Shown piece after piece: positions 40,957-50,585 of a stretch of 64,000 nucleotides of DNA. This DNA is from Nocardioides sp. JQ2195 (GTDB taxonomy: Bacteria > Actinomycetota > Actinomycetes > Propionibacteriales > Nocardioidaceae), in assembly GCF_012272695.1 (NCBI RefSeq), contig NZ_CP050902.1, positions 2,232,001 to 2,296,000 of the forward strand, in the 5' to 3' direction. The position numbers were made by a program, and so were the translations under genes. The notes beneath the pieces are model-generated. The model did not search any database. It was not told the DNA's origin and was given only the letters and a program-made list of their open reading frames with translations. The first letter of the stretch is position 1, and every line of letters begins with the position of its first letter.

Positions 40957-42411
40957 ATGGACGTCGTCGAAATTGCCCGCTGGCAATTCGGAATCATCAC
41001 CGTCTATCACTTCCTCTTCGTTCCGATCACCATCGGATTGTCGGCGATCATCGCGATCTTCGAGACCATGTGGATCCGCACCGGAAACCCGGTCTACCTG
41101 CGCCTCACCAAGTTCTTCGGCAAGCTGTTCCTGATCAACTTCGCCATCGGGCTGGTCACCGGCATCGTCCAGGAGTTCCAGTTCGGGATGAACTGGTCGG
41201 ACTACTCCCGCTTCGTGGGCGACGTGTTCGGCTCGTTCCTGGCCATCGAGGGCCTGCTCGCCTTCTTCCTCGAGTCGACCTTCCTCGGCCTGTGGATCTT
41301 CGGCTGGGACAAGCTGCCCCGCTGGCTGCACGCCGGCTGCATGTGGCTGGTGCACATCGGCACCCTGCTGTCGTCGTACTTCATCCTCGCCGCCAACTCG
41401 TGGATGCAGCACCCGGTGGGCCACTCCTACAACCCGGAGACCGGGCGCGCCGAGCTCACCGACTTCTGGGCGGTGATGTTCAACAAGGTGCAGGTGGTCG
41501 CCTTCCCGCACGTGGTCACCGCCTGCTACCTCACCGGCGGCGCCTTCGTCCTCGGCGTCTCGGCCTGGCTCCACCTGCGCAAGCGCACCAAGGACGAGGA
41601 CCGGCCGATGTATCTCACCGGCGTCCGGATCAGCGCCTGGATCGTGCTGGTCGCCGGACTCGGCACCGCGATCACGGGCGACCTCCAGGGCAAGGTGATG
41701 ACCGAGGTCCAGCCGATGAAGATGGCTGCCGCGGAGGGCCTCTACGAGACCTCCGAGTCGTGCGCACCCTTCTCCGTCTTCACTGTCGGCACACCCGACG
41801 GACGCCACGAGAAGTTCGCGGTGACGGTCCCCTGCCTGCTCTCGTTCCTGGGCACCGGCACCTTCGACGGCAAGGTCGAGGGCATCAACCCGTTGCGCGA
41901 GAAGTACGCCGAGGAGTACGGCACCGATCCGGGTGCCGCCTACTACCACCCGACCGACTACGTCCCGGTGATCCCGGTGACCTACTGGTCGTTCCGCTTC
42001 ATGATCGGACTCGGCATGGGTGCGGCGGCCGGCGCGGCCCTGCTGCTCTGGGGCCTGCGCGGAGGTCGTCGCCCCCAGGCCAGGTGGTGGTCGTGGCTCG
42101 CCCTGTCCCTGCCGTTCGCTGCCGTCTTCGCCAACTCCTTCGGCTGGATCTTCACCGAGATGGGTCGACAACCCTGGGTGGTCTACGGCCTGATGACCGT
42201 CGACAACGCGGTGTCCCCCGGGGTCTCGGTCGGCGAGGCGCTCACCTCGCTCCTCGTGCTGACCGGCCTGTACGCCGTGCTGGCGGTGATCGAGTTCGGC
42301 CTGCTGGTCAAGTACGTCAAGGCCGGCGCCGAACCGTTCGTGGAACCGCCTGACCCGTCGCTGAGCTCCTCGGACGACGCCGACGACGCCCCGCTGACCT
42401 TCGCCTACTAG
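40957..42411 (+). CDS. cydA: Cytochrome bd oxidase subunit I
   Basis: A 484-residue quinol oxidase subunit that binds hemes b558, b595 and d in the membrane and reduces O2 with electrons from menaquinol. It begins MDVVEIARWQFGIITVYHFL, with His18 as a heme ligand. The second His is in VVAFPHVVTACYLTG (about 185) and the conserved EMGRQPWVVYG is at about 405. Nine membrane helices are apparent. The Q-loop is the short form usual outside proteobacteria. GGGAG precedes the ATG. It is the first gene of cydA-cydB-cydDC and diverges from a BlaI-type repressor gene across 90 bases. Confidence 0.95.
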   Translation: MDVVEIARWQFGIITVYHFLFVPITIGLSAIIAIFETMWIRTGNPVYLRLTKFFGKLFLINFAIGLVTGIVQEFQFGMNWSDYSRFVGDVFGSFLAIEGLLAFFLESTFLGLWIFGWDKLPRWLHAGCMWLVHIGTLLSSYFILAANSWMQHPVGHSYNPETGRAELTDFWAVMFNKVQVVAFPHVVTACYLTGGAFVLGVSAWLHLRKRTKDEDRPMYLTGVRISAWIVLVAGLGTAITGDLQGKVMTEVQPMKMAAAEGLYETSESCAPFSVFTVGTPDGRHEKFAVTVPCLLSFLGTGTFDGKVEGINPLREKYAEEYGTDPGAAYYHPTDYVPVIPVTYWSFRFMIGLGMGAAAGAALLLWGLRGGRRPQARWWSWLALSLPFAAVFANSFGWIFTEMGRQPWVVYGLMTVDNAVSPGVSVGEALTSLLVLTGLYAVLAVIEFGLLVKYVKAGAEPFVEPPDPSLSSSDDADDAPLTFAY

Positions 42412-42419
42412 GAGCAATC

Positions 42420-43448
42420 ATGGAACTCACCACGGTCTGGTTCATCCTGATCGCCGTCCTGTGGATCGGCTACTTCACCCTCGAGGGCTTCGACTTCGGC
42501 GTCGGCATGCTGCTGCCCGTCCTTGCCCGGAACGACACCGAGCGGCGGGTCATGATCAACACCATCGGCCCCGTCTGGGACGGCAACGAGGTGTGGGTGC
42601 TGGTCGCCGGTGGCGCCACGTTCGCGGCGTTCCCCGAGTGGTACGCCACGTTGTTCAGCGGGTTCTACCTGCCCCTGTTGGCGATCCTCGTCGCGCTGAT
42701 CCTGCGCGGGCTGGCCTTCGAGTACCGGCACAAGCGACCCGAGGCCGACTGGCAGGCCAACTGGGACCGCGCCATCATCTACGGCTCGTTGGTGCCGGCC
42801 TTCCTGTGGGGCGTCGCCTTCGCCAACATCGTGCGTGGTGTCCCGATCGACGCCTCGTTCGAGTTCACCGGAACGACGCTGACGCTGCTCAACCCGTTCG
42901 GCCTGCTGGGCGGCGTGGTCACCACACTGCTCTTCCTGACCCACGGCGCGCTGTTCATCGCGCTGAAGACCGACGGCGACATCCGGCACCGGGCCCGCGC
43001 CCTGGCCCTGCGCCTGGGAGCCGCTGCGGCCGTGGCCGCGGTGGCCTTCCTGGCCTGGACCCAGGCGATCACCGGGAACGGCAACAGTGCACCGGCCTTC
43101 GTCGTCGCCGCCCTGGCCCTGGTTGCCGGCCTCGTCGCGGCGAGTCGAGGTCGTGAGGGCTGGGCGTTCACCGGCACCTTCGTCACGATCGCGCTGGCGG
43201 TGGCCGGACTGTTCCTGGCGCTCTTCCCCGACGTGATGCCGTCGACGACGGACGCCGCGCACTCGTTGACCGCGACCAACGCGGCTGCGACCGCCTACAC
43301 CCTGAAGGTGATGACCTGGGTGGCGCTGGTGTTCACGCCGATCGTGATCGGCTACCAGGCGTGGAGCTACTGGGTGTTCCGCAAGCGGATCGCCACGCAC
43401 CACATCCCCACCCCCGAGCTGGCCGCCGAGGGAGCCGGTGCGCGATGA
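42420..43448 (+). CDS. cydB: Cytochrome bd oxidase subunit II
   Basis: A 342-residue membrane partner of CydA with about eight helices. It opens MELTTVWFILIAVLWIGYFT, followed by LEGFDFGVGMLLPVLARND and IGPVWDGNEVWVLVAGGATF, both family signatures. It starts 8 bases after cydA, and its last four bases overlap the start of cydDC. Confidence 0.95.
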   Translation: MELTTVWFILIAVLWIGYFTLEGFDFGVGMLLPVLARNDTERRVMINTIGPVWDGNEVWVLVAGGATFAAFPEWYATLFSGFYLPLLAILVALILRGLAFEYRHKRPEADWQANWDRAIIYGSLVPAFLWGVAFANIVRGVPIDASFEFTGTTLTLLNPFGLLGGVVTTLLFLTHGALFIALKTDGDIRHRARALALRLGAAAAVAAVAFLAWTQAITGNGNSAPAFVVAALALVAGLVAASRGREGWAFTGTFVTIALAVAGLFLALFPDVMPSTTDAAHSLTATNAAATAYTLKVMTWVALVFTPIVIGYQAWSYWVFRKRIATHHIPTPELAAEGAGAR

Positions 43449-46400
43449 AGCCCCTGGACCCGCAGGTCCTCCCCCACCTGGCTCCGGCACGGCGCCCGCT
43501 GGCCGTCGTCGTGGGCGGCAACGTGCTGACCGGGCTGCTGGTCGTCGCCCAGGCGTTCGCCGGGGCGGCGCTGGTCGCCGGCGTGCTCGACGCGCCGTCG
43601 GGCACCGGCTGGCACGCGGCGGCATGGTGGTTCGCGGGGATCACGGTCCTCCGGGCCGTGCTCGGTCGTGTCGTCGACGCCGCTGCGGCCCGTGCGGCGG
43701 GGCAGGTCGGCGTACACCTGCGTGACCTGGTGCTCCGCTCGGCCCTGGCGCAGTCGTCGACCGACCTCGGTCGTCGCCGTCGTGGTGAGCTGACCACACT
43801 GGCCACCCGCGGGGTGGCGGCCGTCGAGCCGTATCTCACCCGCTACCTGCCGGCGCTCGTGCTCGCGGTCGTCCTGCCCGTGATCACGCTGGTCGCGATC
43901 GCGGCGCAGGACTGGCTCAGCGCGCTGATCGTGCTGCTCACCCTGCCGCTGCTCCCGGTCTTCGCGGTGCTGATCGGGATGACCACGCGCGACAAGGCAG
44001 ACCGGCAGTGGCGCGCGCTGGGCACCCTCGCCGGGCACTTCCTCGACGTGGTCCGCGGCCTGCCCACCCTCGTGGCCCACCGCCGCGCCGAAGCACAGAC
44101 CGCCCAGATCCGCGCGGTCACCGACCGCCACCGCCGGGCCACCGTGGACACCCTCAAGCTGGCGTTCGCCTCCTCGGCCGCCCTGGAGCTGATCGCCACC
44201 ATCTCGGTGGCCCTGGTCGCGGTCTGCGTCGGCCTGCGCCTGGCCGGCGGTTCCCTGGACCTGCGCACCGCGTTGACGGTGCTGCTCCTGGCTCCCGAGG
44301 CCTACTGGCCGATCCGCCGCGTCGGCGCCGAGTTCCACGCCGCAGCCGAGGGCACCGCCACCTTCACCGCGATCACCCACCTCACGCGAACGGGCAGTTC
44401 TTGCGTCGCGAACGGGCAATTCTTGTCGTCCGAACAGGCAGTTGTTGATGCCTCACCGCGCACCATCCGCCTCGACGACGTCTCACTGGCCTGGCCTGAT
44501 CGCGAACCGGTGGTGAGCGGTCTCAGCGCACGGCTGCTGCCGGGCACGATCACCGCCGTGGTCGGCCCGTCCGGCTGCGGGAAGAGCACGCTGCTGCACA
44601 CGCTCCTGGGCGAGCTGCCCGTCGCCGGCGGCATGCTCCGTGCCGGCGGCGACGACCTCGCGGCCGTCCGGCGTACGTCGTGGCAGGCGCGCGTTGCACA
44701 CCTCCCGCAACGCCCGTGGTTGGTCGCGGACACCATCGCCGCGAACCTGCGCCTGGGCCGCCCCGAGGCCACCGAGGCGGAGCTGTACGCCGCCCTGGCC
44801 ACCGTCGACCTGGCCGGACTCGTCTTCGCGCTCCCCGACGGCCTGGCCACCCGGCTCGGCGACGAGGGCCTGGGGTTGTCCGCCGGGCAGCGCGCCCGGC
44901 TGGCGTTGGCCCGGGTGGTGCTCGCCGAGCGTCCCTACGTGCTGCTCGACGAACCGACCGCACACCTCGACGCCGACACAGAGCGGATCATGCTCGACGT
45001 GATCAGGATGGTGGCCGAGACCAGCACGGTCGTCGTCGTGGCACACCGCCAGGCGGTCGTCGACGTCGCCGACCACGTGATCGACCTGGCCACCGTCGCC
45101 GTCGACGCCCCGCGCCCGCACGAGCTCACCGGTGCGGGAGGCGGACCGGGAGCCCTCCCCGGAGACGAACCGGGAAACGAACCGGGAGACGGAACCGGAG
45201 CCGAGTCGGGAGCCGTGCCGGCACGAGGCGACGCCCTCGCGCGTCGACCCGCACCTGCGCGACGTACCCAGCGGTCAGCGCCGGTGGACGCGGCCGGCCC
45301 GGGAGTCGGCAAGCGTCGCCTCGACGGCGCGTGGGGCTGGGCCCTGACGGCCGTGCTGGCCACGCTCGGCGCTGCCTCCGGCGTCGCCCTGACCGCCACC
45401 GCTGGCTGGCTCATCGCGCGCAGTGCCGAGCAGCCGCCGATCCTGATGCTCACCGTTGCCATCGTGGGCGTGCGGACCTTCGGCCTGGCTCGACCTGCAC
45501 TGCACTACGTGGAGCGCCTGCTCGGCCACGACCTCGCCCTGCGCGAGCTGGCCGAGCGCCGTGCAGGCGTCTTCGCCCGTCTGGTGCCCCTGGTCCCGGG
45601 CCGCACCGGCCGTCACGGCGACGTGCTCACCGGAGTCGTCGACGACGTCGACTCCCACCTCGACGACCTGCTGCGGGTCCGTCTGCCGATCGCCAGCTGG
45701 CTCGGGGTCACCGCCATCGCCGGCACCCTCGCGTGGTTCCTGCTACCCCTGGCCGTGCTGCCGGTCGTCGGGGTCGCGCTGCTCGGAGGTGGCGCCACCC
45801 TCCTCATCGCGAGGGCGGGCGCGCGCAGGCACGAGACCGCGTTCGTGGACGCACGTGCCGAGGTCGGACGCCGCAGCGCGGACCTGATCGGCTCCGCCCG
45901 CCAGTGGGTCGTCTGGGGTGCCGCCGAGCGGGCCCTGTCCGAGGCCGATGTCGCCGGGAAACGCCTGGCCCGGAGCGCCCAGGGCTCCGTCGCGGGGGTC
46001 GCCGTCGGCCGCGCGGTCGCGCTCCTGAGCGCAGGCCTGGGCACCGTGGCGGTCGCGTTCATCGGCGCACCGGGACTGGCCGAGGGCGCCATCAGCGGGC
46101 CGATGCTGGCCCTGCTCCTCCTGCTCCCGCTGGCCCTGGCCGAGGTCACCGCACCCCTGGCCGACGCCGGCGCCCTCCTCGTGCGCACGTCGGCCGCCCA
46201 GGCACGGCTCACCTCCCTGACCGGGCTGGACCCGGCCGTCTCCGAGCCGACCGCCCCGGCCTCGTTGGACGGCTCTCCGGCAATCTCCGTGCGCAACGCC
46301 TCTCTGGGTTGGAGGCCCGACGAGGAGGTGCTCCAAGGACTCGACCTCGACCTGCCTCCCGGACGCCGGATCGGCATCACCGGGCCGTCGGGCTCGGGCA

Positions 46401-46945
46401 AGTCGACGCTGGCACTGGCCCTCCTCAAGCTGCTGCCCGTCCGGGCGGGCCACCACGACCTGGGCTCCATCCCGGTCGCCGACCTCGACGGGGACGACGT
46501 ACGCCGTGTGGTCGGGCTGCTCGACGACGACCCCTACCTCTTCGGCTCGACGCTCGTCGAGAACGTCCGGTTGGCCCGACCGAGCGCCACGGACGGCGAG
46601 GTGGCAGACGCACTGCGCGCCGCCCACCTCGGTGACTGGGTCGACGGCCTGGCCGACGGGATCCACACTCGAGTCGGCGACGGCGGAGTCGAGGTCTCCG
46701 GCGGCGAGAGGGCCCGCATCGGCCTGGCCCGAGCCGTGCTCGCCGGACGCGACGTCCTCGTGCTCGACGAACCCACCGCCCATCTCGACGCGGCCACGGC
46801 ACGCGCAGTCGCCGACGACCTGCTCAGTGCCAGCGCGGGACGCAGCATCGTGTGGATCACGCACGACACGGTCGGCCTGGCCGAGATGGACGAGATCCTC
46901 GACCTCGGAGCGGGTGCCGAGCTGGTGGTCCCGGCAACCGGGTGA
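43445..46945 (+). CDS. cydDC: CydDC: fused heterodimeric ABC exporter for cytochrome bd assembly
   Basis: A 1166-residue fusion of CydD (about 1-550) and CydC (about 610-1166), as in several actinobacteria. Each half has six membrane helices and an ATPase. The first ATPase has VGPSGCGKSTLL, LSAGQRARLALARVVL and VLLDEPTAHLDADT. The second has TGPSGSGKSTLALALLKL, VSGGERARIGLARAVL and VLVLDEPTAHLDAAT. The complex exports reduced thiols (cysteine/glutathione-type) needed to assemble the bd oxidase. The halves are joined by a Gly/Pro/Glu-rich linker of about 60 residues. The start is ATG 43445, overlapping cydB by four bases. A 66-bp block of three 22-bp repeats adds 22 in-frame residues just before the first ATPase domain. 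Confidence 0.93.
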   Translation: MKPLDPQVLPHLAPARRPLAVVVGGNVLTGLLVVAQAFAGAALVAGVLDAPSGTGWHAAAWWFAGITVLRAVLGRVVDAAAARAAGQVGVHLRDLVLRSALAQSSTDLGRRRRGELTTLATRGVAAVEPYLTRYLPALVLAVVLPVITLVAIAAQDWLSALIVLLTLPLLPVFAVLIGMTTRDKADRQWRALGTLAGHFLDVVRGLPTLVAHRRAEAQTAQIRAVTDRHRRATVDTLKLAFASSAALELIATISVALVAVCVGLRLAGGSLDLRTALTVLLLAPEAYWPIRRVGAEFHAAAEGTATFTAITHLTRTGSSCVANGQFLSSEQAVVDASPRTIRLDDVSLAWPDREPVVSGLSARLLPGTITAVVGPSGCGKSTLLHTLLGELPVAGGMLRAGGDDLAAVRRTSWQARVAHLPQRPWLVADTIAANLRLGRPEATEAELYAALATVDLAGLVFALPDGLATRLGDEGLGLSAGQRARLALARVVLAERPYVLLDEPTAHLDADTERIMLDVIRMVAETSTVVVVAHRQAVVDVADHVIDLATVAVDAPRPHELTGAGGGPGALPGDEPGNEPGDGTGAESGAVPARGDALARRPAPARRTQRSAPVDAAGPGVGKRRLDGAWGWALTAVLATLGAASGVALTATAGWLIARSAEQPPILMLTVAIVGVRTFGLARPALHYVERLLGHDLALRELAERRAGVFARLVPLVPGRTGRHGDVLTGVVDDVDSHLDDLLRVRLPIASWLGVTAIAGTLAWFLLPLAVLPVVGVALLGGGATLLIARAGARRHETAFVDARAEVGRRSADLIGSARQWVVWGAAERALSEADVAGKRLARSAQGSVAGVAVGRAVALLSAGLGTVAVAFIGAPGLAEGAISGPMLALLLLLPLALAEVTAPLADAGALLVRTSAAQARLTSLTGLDPAVSEPTAPASLDGSPAISVRNASLGWRPDEEVLQGLDLDLPPGRRIGITGPSGSGKSTLALALLKLLPVRAGHHDLGSIPVADLDGDDVRRVVGLLDDDPYLFGSTLVENVRLARPSATDGEVADALRAAHLGDWVDGLADGIHTRVGDGGVEVSGGERARIGLARAVLAGRDVLVLDEPTAHLDAATARAVADDLLSASAGRSIVWITHDTVGLAEMDEILDLGAGAELVVPATG
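44387..44452. repeat. Three 22-bp repeats inside cydDC (in frame)
   Basis: Units start at 44387, 44409 and 44431: CGAACGGGCAGTTCTTG, CGAACGGGCAATTCTTG and CGAACAGGCAGTTGTTG, each followed by five bases, the last ending ATGCC. Together they make 66 bp (22 codons), so the reading frame is kept. They match the 22-bp repeats ahead of the DHFR gene. Confidence 0.85.
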
Positions 46946-46976
46946 GCCCACGACGCAGCACATAGGCTGTCCGGCG

Positions 46977-47780
46977 ATGACCACCCCGGCCCGCGCAACC
47001 CACCACTGGTCCGACGTGGCCGGTGCCTACGCCGACACCTTCGCGCACTACTGCGCCGGCACGATTCCGTTGCTGCTCGAACGCGCGCGCCTCTTGCCGG
47101 GGGCGACGGCACTCGAGGTGGGCGCGGGCACCGGCCTGCTGTCGGCCCGGATCGTCGAGACCGACGCTCGCCTGACCGCCACGGAGCCCGACCCGGGCAT
47201 GCTCGCCGCCGCACGGCAGGTGTTGCCCGCGGAAACCCGCCTGGTGAGGGCCGGGCTGCCGCGGTTGCCCTTCGCCACCGGCCTCTTCGACGTCGTGGTC
47301 GCCAACTTCGTGGTCAATCACGTCGACGATCCGCGGGCTGGGGTCTCGGAGCTGGCGCGGGTCACCCGGCCGGCCAGACAGGTGCTGTTCACCGTGTGGC
47401 CGTCCGGCACCACCTCCCAGGGCCAGCTCTTCGCCCGGGTGCTGGACGCCTCCGGGGTCACTCCCCCGCCTGCCGACCTGTTGCCGCCGCACCTCGACTT
47501 CGAGCGGACCCGCGACGGTGTCGCCGCCCTGGCCACCGGCGCCGGGCTCGAGGCCGTGTCGGTGGTCGAGGTGCCGATCAGCTGGCGGATCCGCCCCGAC
47601 CACTTCTGGCGCGGGATCTCGGCCGGCATCGGCGTCATCGGCCGGGCCCTGCAGGCACAGCCCGAGGCGGTGCGCACCAGACTGCGGGCGTCGTACGACG
47701 ACCTCAGCCGCGACCTCCTCGACGGCGACGACCTGGTCTTCTCCGCGACCGCACTCCTGGCAGAAGGAGTCACACCGTGA
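46977..47780 (+). CDS. Class I SAM-dependent methyltransferase
   Basis: A 267-residue cytoplasmic methyltransferase. SAM-binding motif I is ALEVGAGTGLLSARI (about 43-57), the acidic residue after strand two is in LTATEPDPGML, and motif IV is FDVVVANFVVNHVDDPRAGV (about 104-122), as in methyltransferase family 11. The N-terminal VAGAYADTFAHYCAGT is typical of this class. The substrate is unknown. The gene starts 31 bases after cydDC and may belong to the same transcript. Confidence 0.85.
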   Translation: MTTPARATHHWSDVAGAYADTFAHYCAGTIPLLLERARLLPGATALEVGAGTGLLSARIVETDARLTATEPDPGMLAAARQVLPAETRLVRAGLPRLPFATGLFDVVVANFVVNHVDDPRAGVSELARVTRPARQVLFTVWPSGTTSQGQLFARVLDASGVTPPPADLLPPHLDFERTRDGVAALATGAGLEAVSVVEVPISWRIRPDHFWRGISAGIGVIGRALQAQPEAVRTRLRASYDDLSRDLLDGDDLVFSATALLAEGVTP

Positions 47781-47799
47781 CCATCACCCTCTGGACTCG

Positions 47800-47982
47800 G
47801 AGGCCCGAGACCGTGTGGCGTGGGACGAGCTCTTCACCGCTCCCGACGTCCGCGGTCGTGGCGTCGCCCGCAGGTTGATCGAGGCCGTCGCCTGGGCCAC
47901 CACACGCGGCCGCGCGCCACGGCACACCCGCGAGACCGACGCGACCACCCGCGCAGGAGTTTCGTCGTTCCGGGCACGGTGA
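47800..47982 (+). pseudogene. GNAT acetyltransferase fragment
   Basis: A frame from about 47,800 reads DRVAWDELFTAPDVRGRGVA, RRLIEAVAWATTRGRA, then HTRETDATTRAGVSSFRAR and a stop. DELFTAPDVRGRGVARRLI is the acetyl-CoA-binding motif A of GNAT enzymes and HTRET-A resembles the motif B region. The N-terminal strands are missing and the end is truncated. No start codon fits, so it is a remnant. Confidence 0.7.
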
Positions 47983-48009
47983 CGTCGATTCTGGTGGACA
48001 GTGCCTCCC

Positions 48010-49902
48010 ATGACCTGGTGGCTGTCGCTGGCCCGGTGGCCGACGTTCCTCCCCGCGCTGTTCACTGGCGCGTGGACGGCGTTCTTCATCGACGAGCCAC
48101 TCGGGCCGGCACACCTCGCGGTGCCGCTCATGGCCGTGGCCGTCCTCCTGGCCCGCACCCGGCCCCTGCTCCCTGTTCTGCTGCTCGGTGCCGCCAGCCT
48201 GACCGGACTGGTCAGCGGTGGCCGCTACGGCTCGCTGGAGCTGGTTGCCGGCGCCGTCCTCCTGCTCGGATGGGTCGGGCGGCGTACGCCGGAAGCGTGG
48301 GTCGGCCTCCTCGCGATCGGGCTCACCGCCCTCCCGGAGGCGATGCGCGACGGCATCACGCTCCGCAAGCTGGTCGTCACGCTCGTCGTCTTCGGATCCT
48401 TCTGGCTCTTCGGCCGGCTCGTGCGCCACCGCGCCCTGGCCGCAGCCCGTGCCGTGGCCGAAGCGGAGCGACTGGCGGCCGCGGACCCCGCTGCTCTGGC
48501 CCGTCCCCGGGCCGAGGCCGAGCGGCGTCACGTCGCCGCCAGTGCGGCCACCGACCTCCGCGCGGCGGTCCACGACATGGTGTCGGCCATCGACCACGCC
48601 CTGCTCGGGACGACGCCGACCGTGGCACATCTGCGGCGCATCCGGGAGCGCGGCACCCGAACGGTCGAGGAGCTGCGCAAGCTCCTGCTGCTCCTGCGGG
48701 CCGAACCCACGTCAGCAGGGGCGTCGTCCCCGCCCGAGCGCTCGCGGTGGCGTGTGGACCTGGGCCTGGCTGCAGCCGCCGCGTCGGTGGCGGCCATCAC
48801 CCTGTGGCAGGTCGACGGCTGGGCCGACGAGCGCTGGGTCGCCCTCGCCTATGCCGGAGTGGTCGCGGCGCTCGCCCTCCGGCGTACGACGCCACTCATC
48901 GCGGTTGCCCTCCTCGCGACCGCGTTGGCGCTCCTGGCCGTGCAGCCCCCGGACGACCCGGACGCCCTCCTCCTGATGGCGGCCGGCGTGGCCGCGGTCC
49001 TGTGGGAGCTCGCCAGCACCGACGACTTGGAGCACCGTGCCCTCGCGGGCATCGTCTGCGTGGCGGCGATCGTCCTGGGCACGCGGTTCGGCACCGACGG
49101 AACGGCCTTCATCGCGACTCTCCTGCTGGTCTCGGTCACCAGCAGCCGGGCGTGGGGTGAGCCCGACCGCATCCTGCAGCGAGCCCAGGAGGAGTCCGTG
49201 GTGCTGCGCGCTGCGCTCGAGAACGGCGTTGCCGAGGCGGTCCGACGCGAGCGTGTGGTCATCGCCCGGGACCTGCACGACGCCACGAGTCACGCAGTGG
49301 GCATCATGCTGATGCAGGTCAGCGCCGCCGAGGCCAACCTCGAGCCGTCGCCGGACAAGGCGATCGCCGCCCTGCGCATCGCCAGGGAGGCCGGCGACCA
49401 GGCCCGGACCGCGAGCAGTCCGCTGCTGCCCGGCGAGACCGGCCCGGCCCCAGCCGGCACCACCCCAGCCGGCACGACCCCAGCCGGCACCACCCTGGAC
49501 GGCACCACCCTGGGCAGTGAGCTGCTGGCGCTGATCAGCCAGTGGAGACGTTCCGGCCTGGCGGTGGAGGCCCGGGTTGACCTGCCCACGCCGACCTCCC
49601 CCGAGCTGGCCGGAGCCTGCTACCGAGTGGTCCAGGAAGCCCTGACCAACTGCGCCCGGCACGCTCCCGGGAGCGAGGTGAGCGTGCTGGTGGCCCGACG
49701 ACGCCACCACCTCTTGGTCCAAGTCGAGGACACCGGACCCCAGGGCGCGGTACCTTCCACTCCAAGCGGCGGATGGGGGCTCTCCGGGCTGCGCGAACGC
49801 GTCAGCGCCAGCCACGGGCACTTCTCTGCCGGTCCGGGCAGGCGAGGCTTCACGGTGACGGCTCGCTTCCCGCTCCCCTCGGCGACTCGGAGTGGCACAT
49901 GA
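48010..49902 (+). CDS. NarL-type two-component sensor histidine kinase
   Basis: A 630-residue membrane kinase. The first 400 residues contain two blocks of membrane helices (from WWLSLARWPTFLPALFTGAW onward and WRVDLGLAAAAASVAAITLW onward) separated by a cytoplasmic coiled segment, with no obvious extracellular sensor. The HisKA_3 phospho-acceptor His is in VVIARDLHDATSHAVGIML (about 421). The HATPase domain has YRVVQEALTNCARHAPGSEV and GGWGLSGLRERV. Between them is a linker of tandem Pro-Ala-Gly-Thr-Thr repeats. The ATG at 48010 is preferred, with GTG 48001 possible. It overlaps the response-regulator gene by four bases. Confidence 0.9.
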   Translation: MTWWLSLARWPTFLPALFTGAWTAFFIDEPLGPAHLAVPLMAVAVLLARTRPLLPVLLLGAASLTGLVSGGRYGSLELVAGAVLLLGWVGRRTPEAWVGLLAIGLTALPEAMRDGITLRKLVVTLVVFGSFWLFGRLVRHRALAAARAVAEAERLAAADPAALARPRAEAERRHVAASAATDLRAAVHDMVSAIDHALLGTTPTVAHLRRIRERGTRTVEELRKLLLLLRAEPTSAGASSPPERSRWRVDLGLAAAAASVAAITLWQVDGWADERWVALAYAGVVAALALRRTTPLIAVALLATALALLAVQPPDDPDALLLMAAGVAAVLWELASTDDLEHRALAGIVCVAAIVLGTRFGTDGTAFIATLLLVSVTSSRAWGEPDRILQRAQEESVVLRAALENGVAEAVRRERVVIARDLHDATSHAVGIMLMQVSAAEANLEPSPDKAIAALRIAREAGDQARTASSPLLPGETGPAPAGTTPAGTTPAGTTLDGTTLGSELLALISQWRRSGLAVEARVDLPTPTSPELAGACYRVVQEALTNCARHAPGSEVSVLVARRRHHLLVQVEDTGPQGAVPSTPSGGWGLSGLRERVSASHGHFSAGPGRRGFTVTARFPLPSATRSGT

Positions 49903-50585
49903 TCAGCGTGGTGGTGGCCGATGACCTGCCCTTGGTGAGGAACGGGATCCGCTCGATCCTGGAGGCCGAAGCCGACATCGCGGTCGTCGCGGAGGCCGAG
50001 CACGGGCTCCGCGCCGCCGAGCTGGCCGCCCGGCACGACGCGGACGTGGTCCTGATGGACCTGGAGATGCCCGCCCATGACGGCCTGGCCGGGCTGCACA
50101 GGATCCGGGAGCAGAGGTTGCGGGCCGCCGTGCTCATGCTCACCCTCTACGACCTCGACGACCACGTCGCGGGCGCCCTGCGATCGGGGGCCGACGGCTA
50201 CCTGCTCAAGACCAGCCCACCGGAGGAGATCACCGCCGCCGTGCGGGACGCGTACGCCGGCCGGCTGGTGTTCTCCCGCCCTGTCGGCGAGCGCCTGGTC
50301 GACGCCTACCTCCAAGGATCCACCGCGCCGGCCCCGTCGGCCAGGCACCTCGTCGAGCGGCTGAGCGACCGTGAGCTCGAGGTGTGGCACGCGTTGAGCG
50401 AGGGGTTGTCGAACGCGGAGATCTCCGCCCGCCTGCACCTCAGCGAGGCGACCGTGAAGACCTACGTCACCCGGTTGCTCACCAAGCTCGAGGTCCGCGA
50501 CCGGGTCCAGGCGGTCGTCCTCGGCTTCCAGAGCGGGCTGCACCAGGCGGCGGTGCCGCGCCCCCGCCCGTCATCCCAAGGTTGA
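49899..50585 (+). CDS. LuxR/NarL-family response regulator
   Basis: A 228-residue DNA-binding regulator. The receiver domain has the acidic pair in VVVADDLPLVRNGI, phospho-acceptor Asp in ADVVLMDLEMPAHDG (about 52), Thr in AVLMLTLYD and Lys in GYLLKTSPPEE. The C-terminal LuxR helix-turn-helix is LSDRELEVWHALSEGLSNAE, ISARLHLSEATVKTYVTRLL. It is translationally coupled to the kinase gene, so the two are a cognate pair. Confidence 0.93.
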   Translation: MISVVVADDLPLVRNGIRSILEAEADIAVVAEAEHGLRAAELAARHDADVVLMDLEMPAHDGLAGLHRIREQRLRAAVLMLTLYDLDDHVAGALRSGADGYLLKTSPPEEITAAVRDAYAGRLVFSRPVGERLVDAYLQGSTAPAPSARHLVERLSDRELEVWHALSEGLSNAEISARLHLSEATVKTYVTRLLTKLEVRDRVQAVVLGFQSGLHQAAVPRPRPSSQG

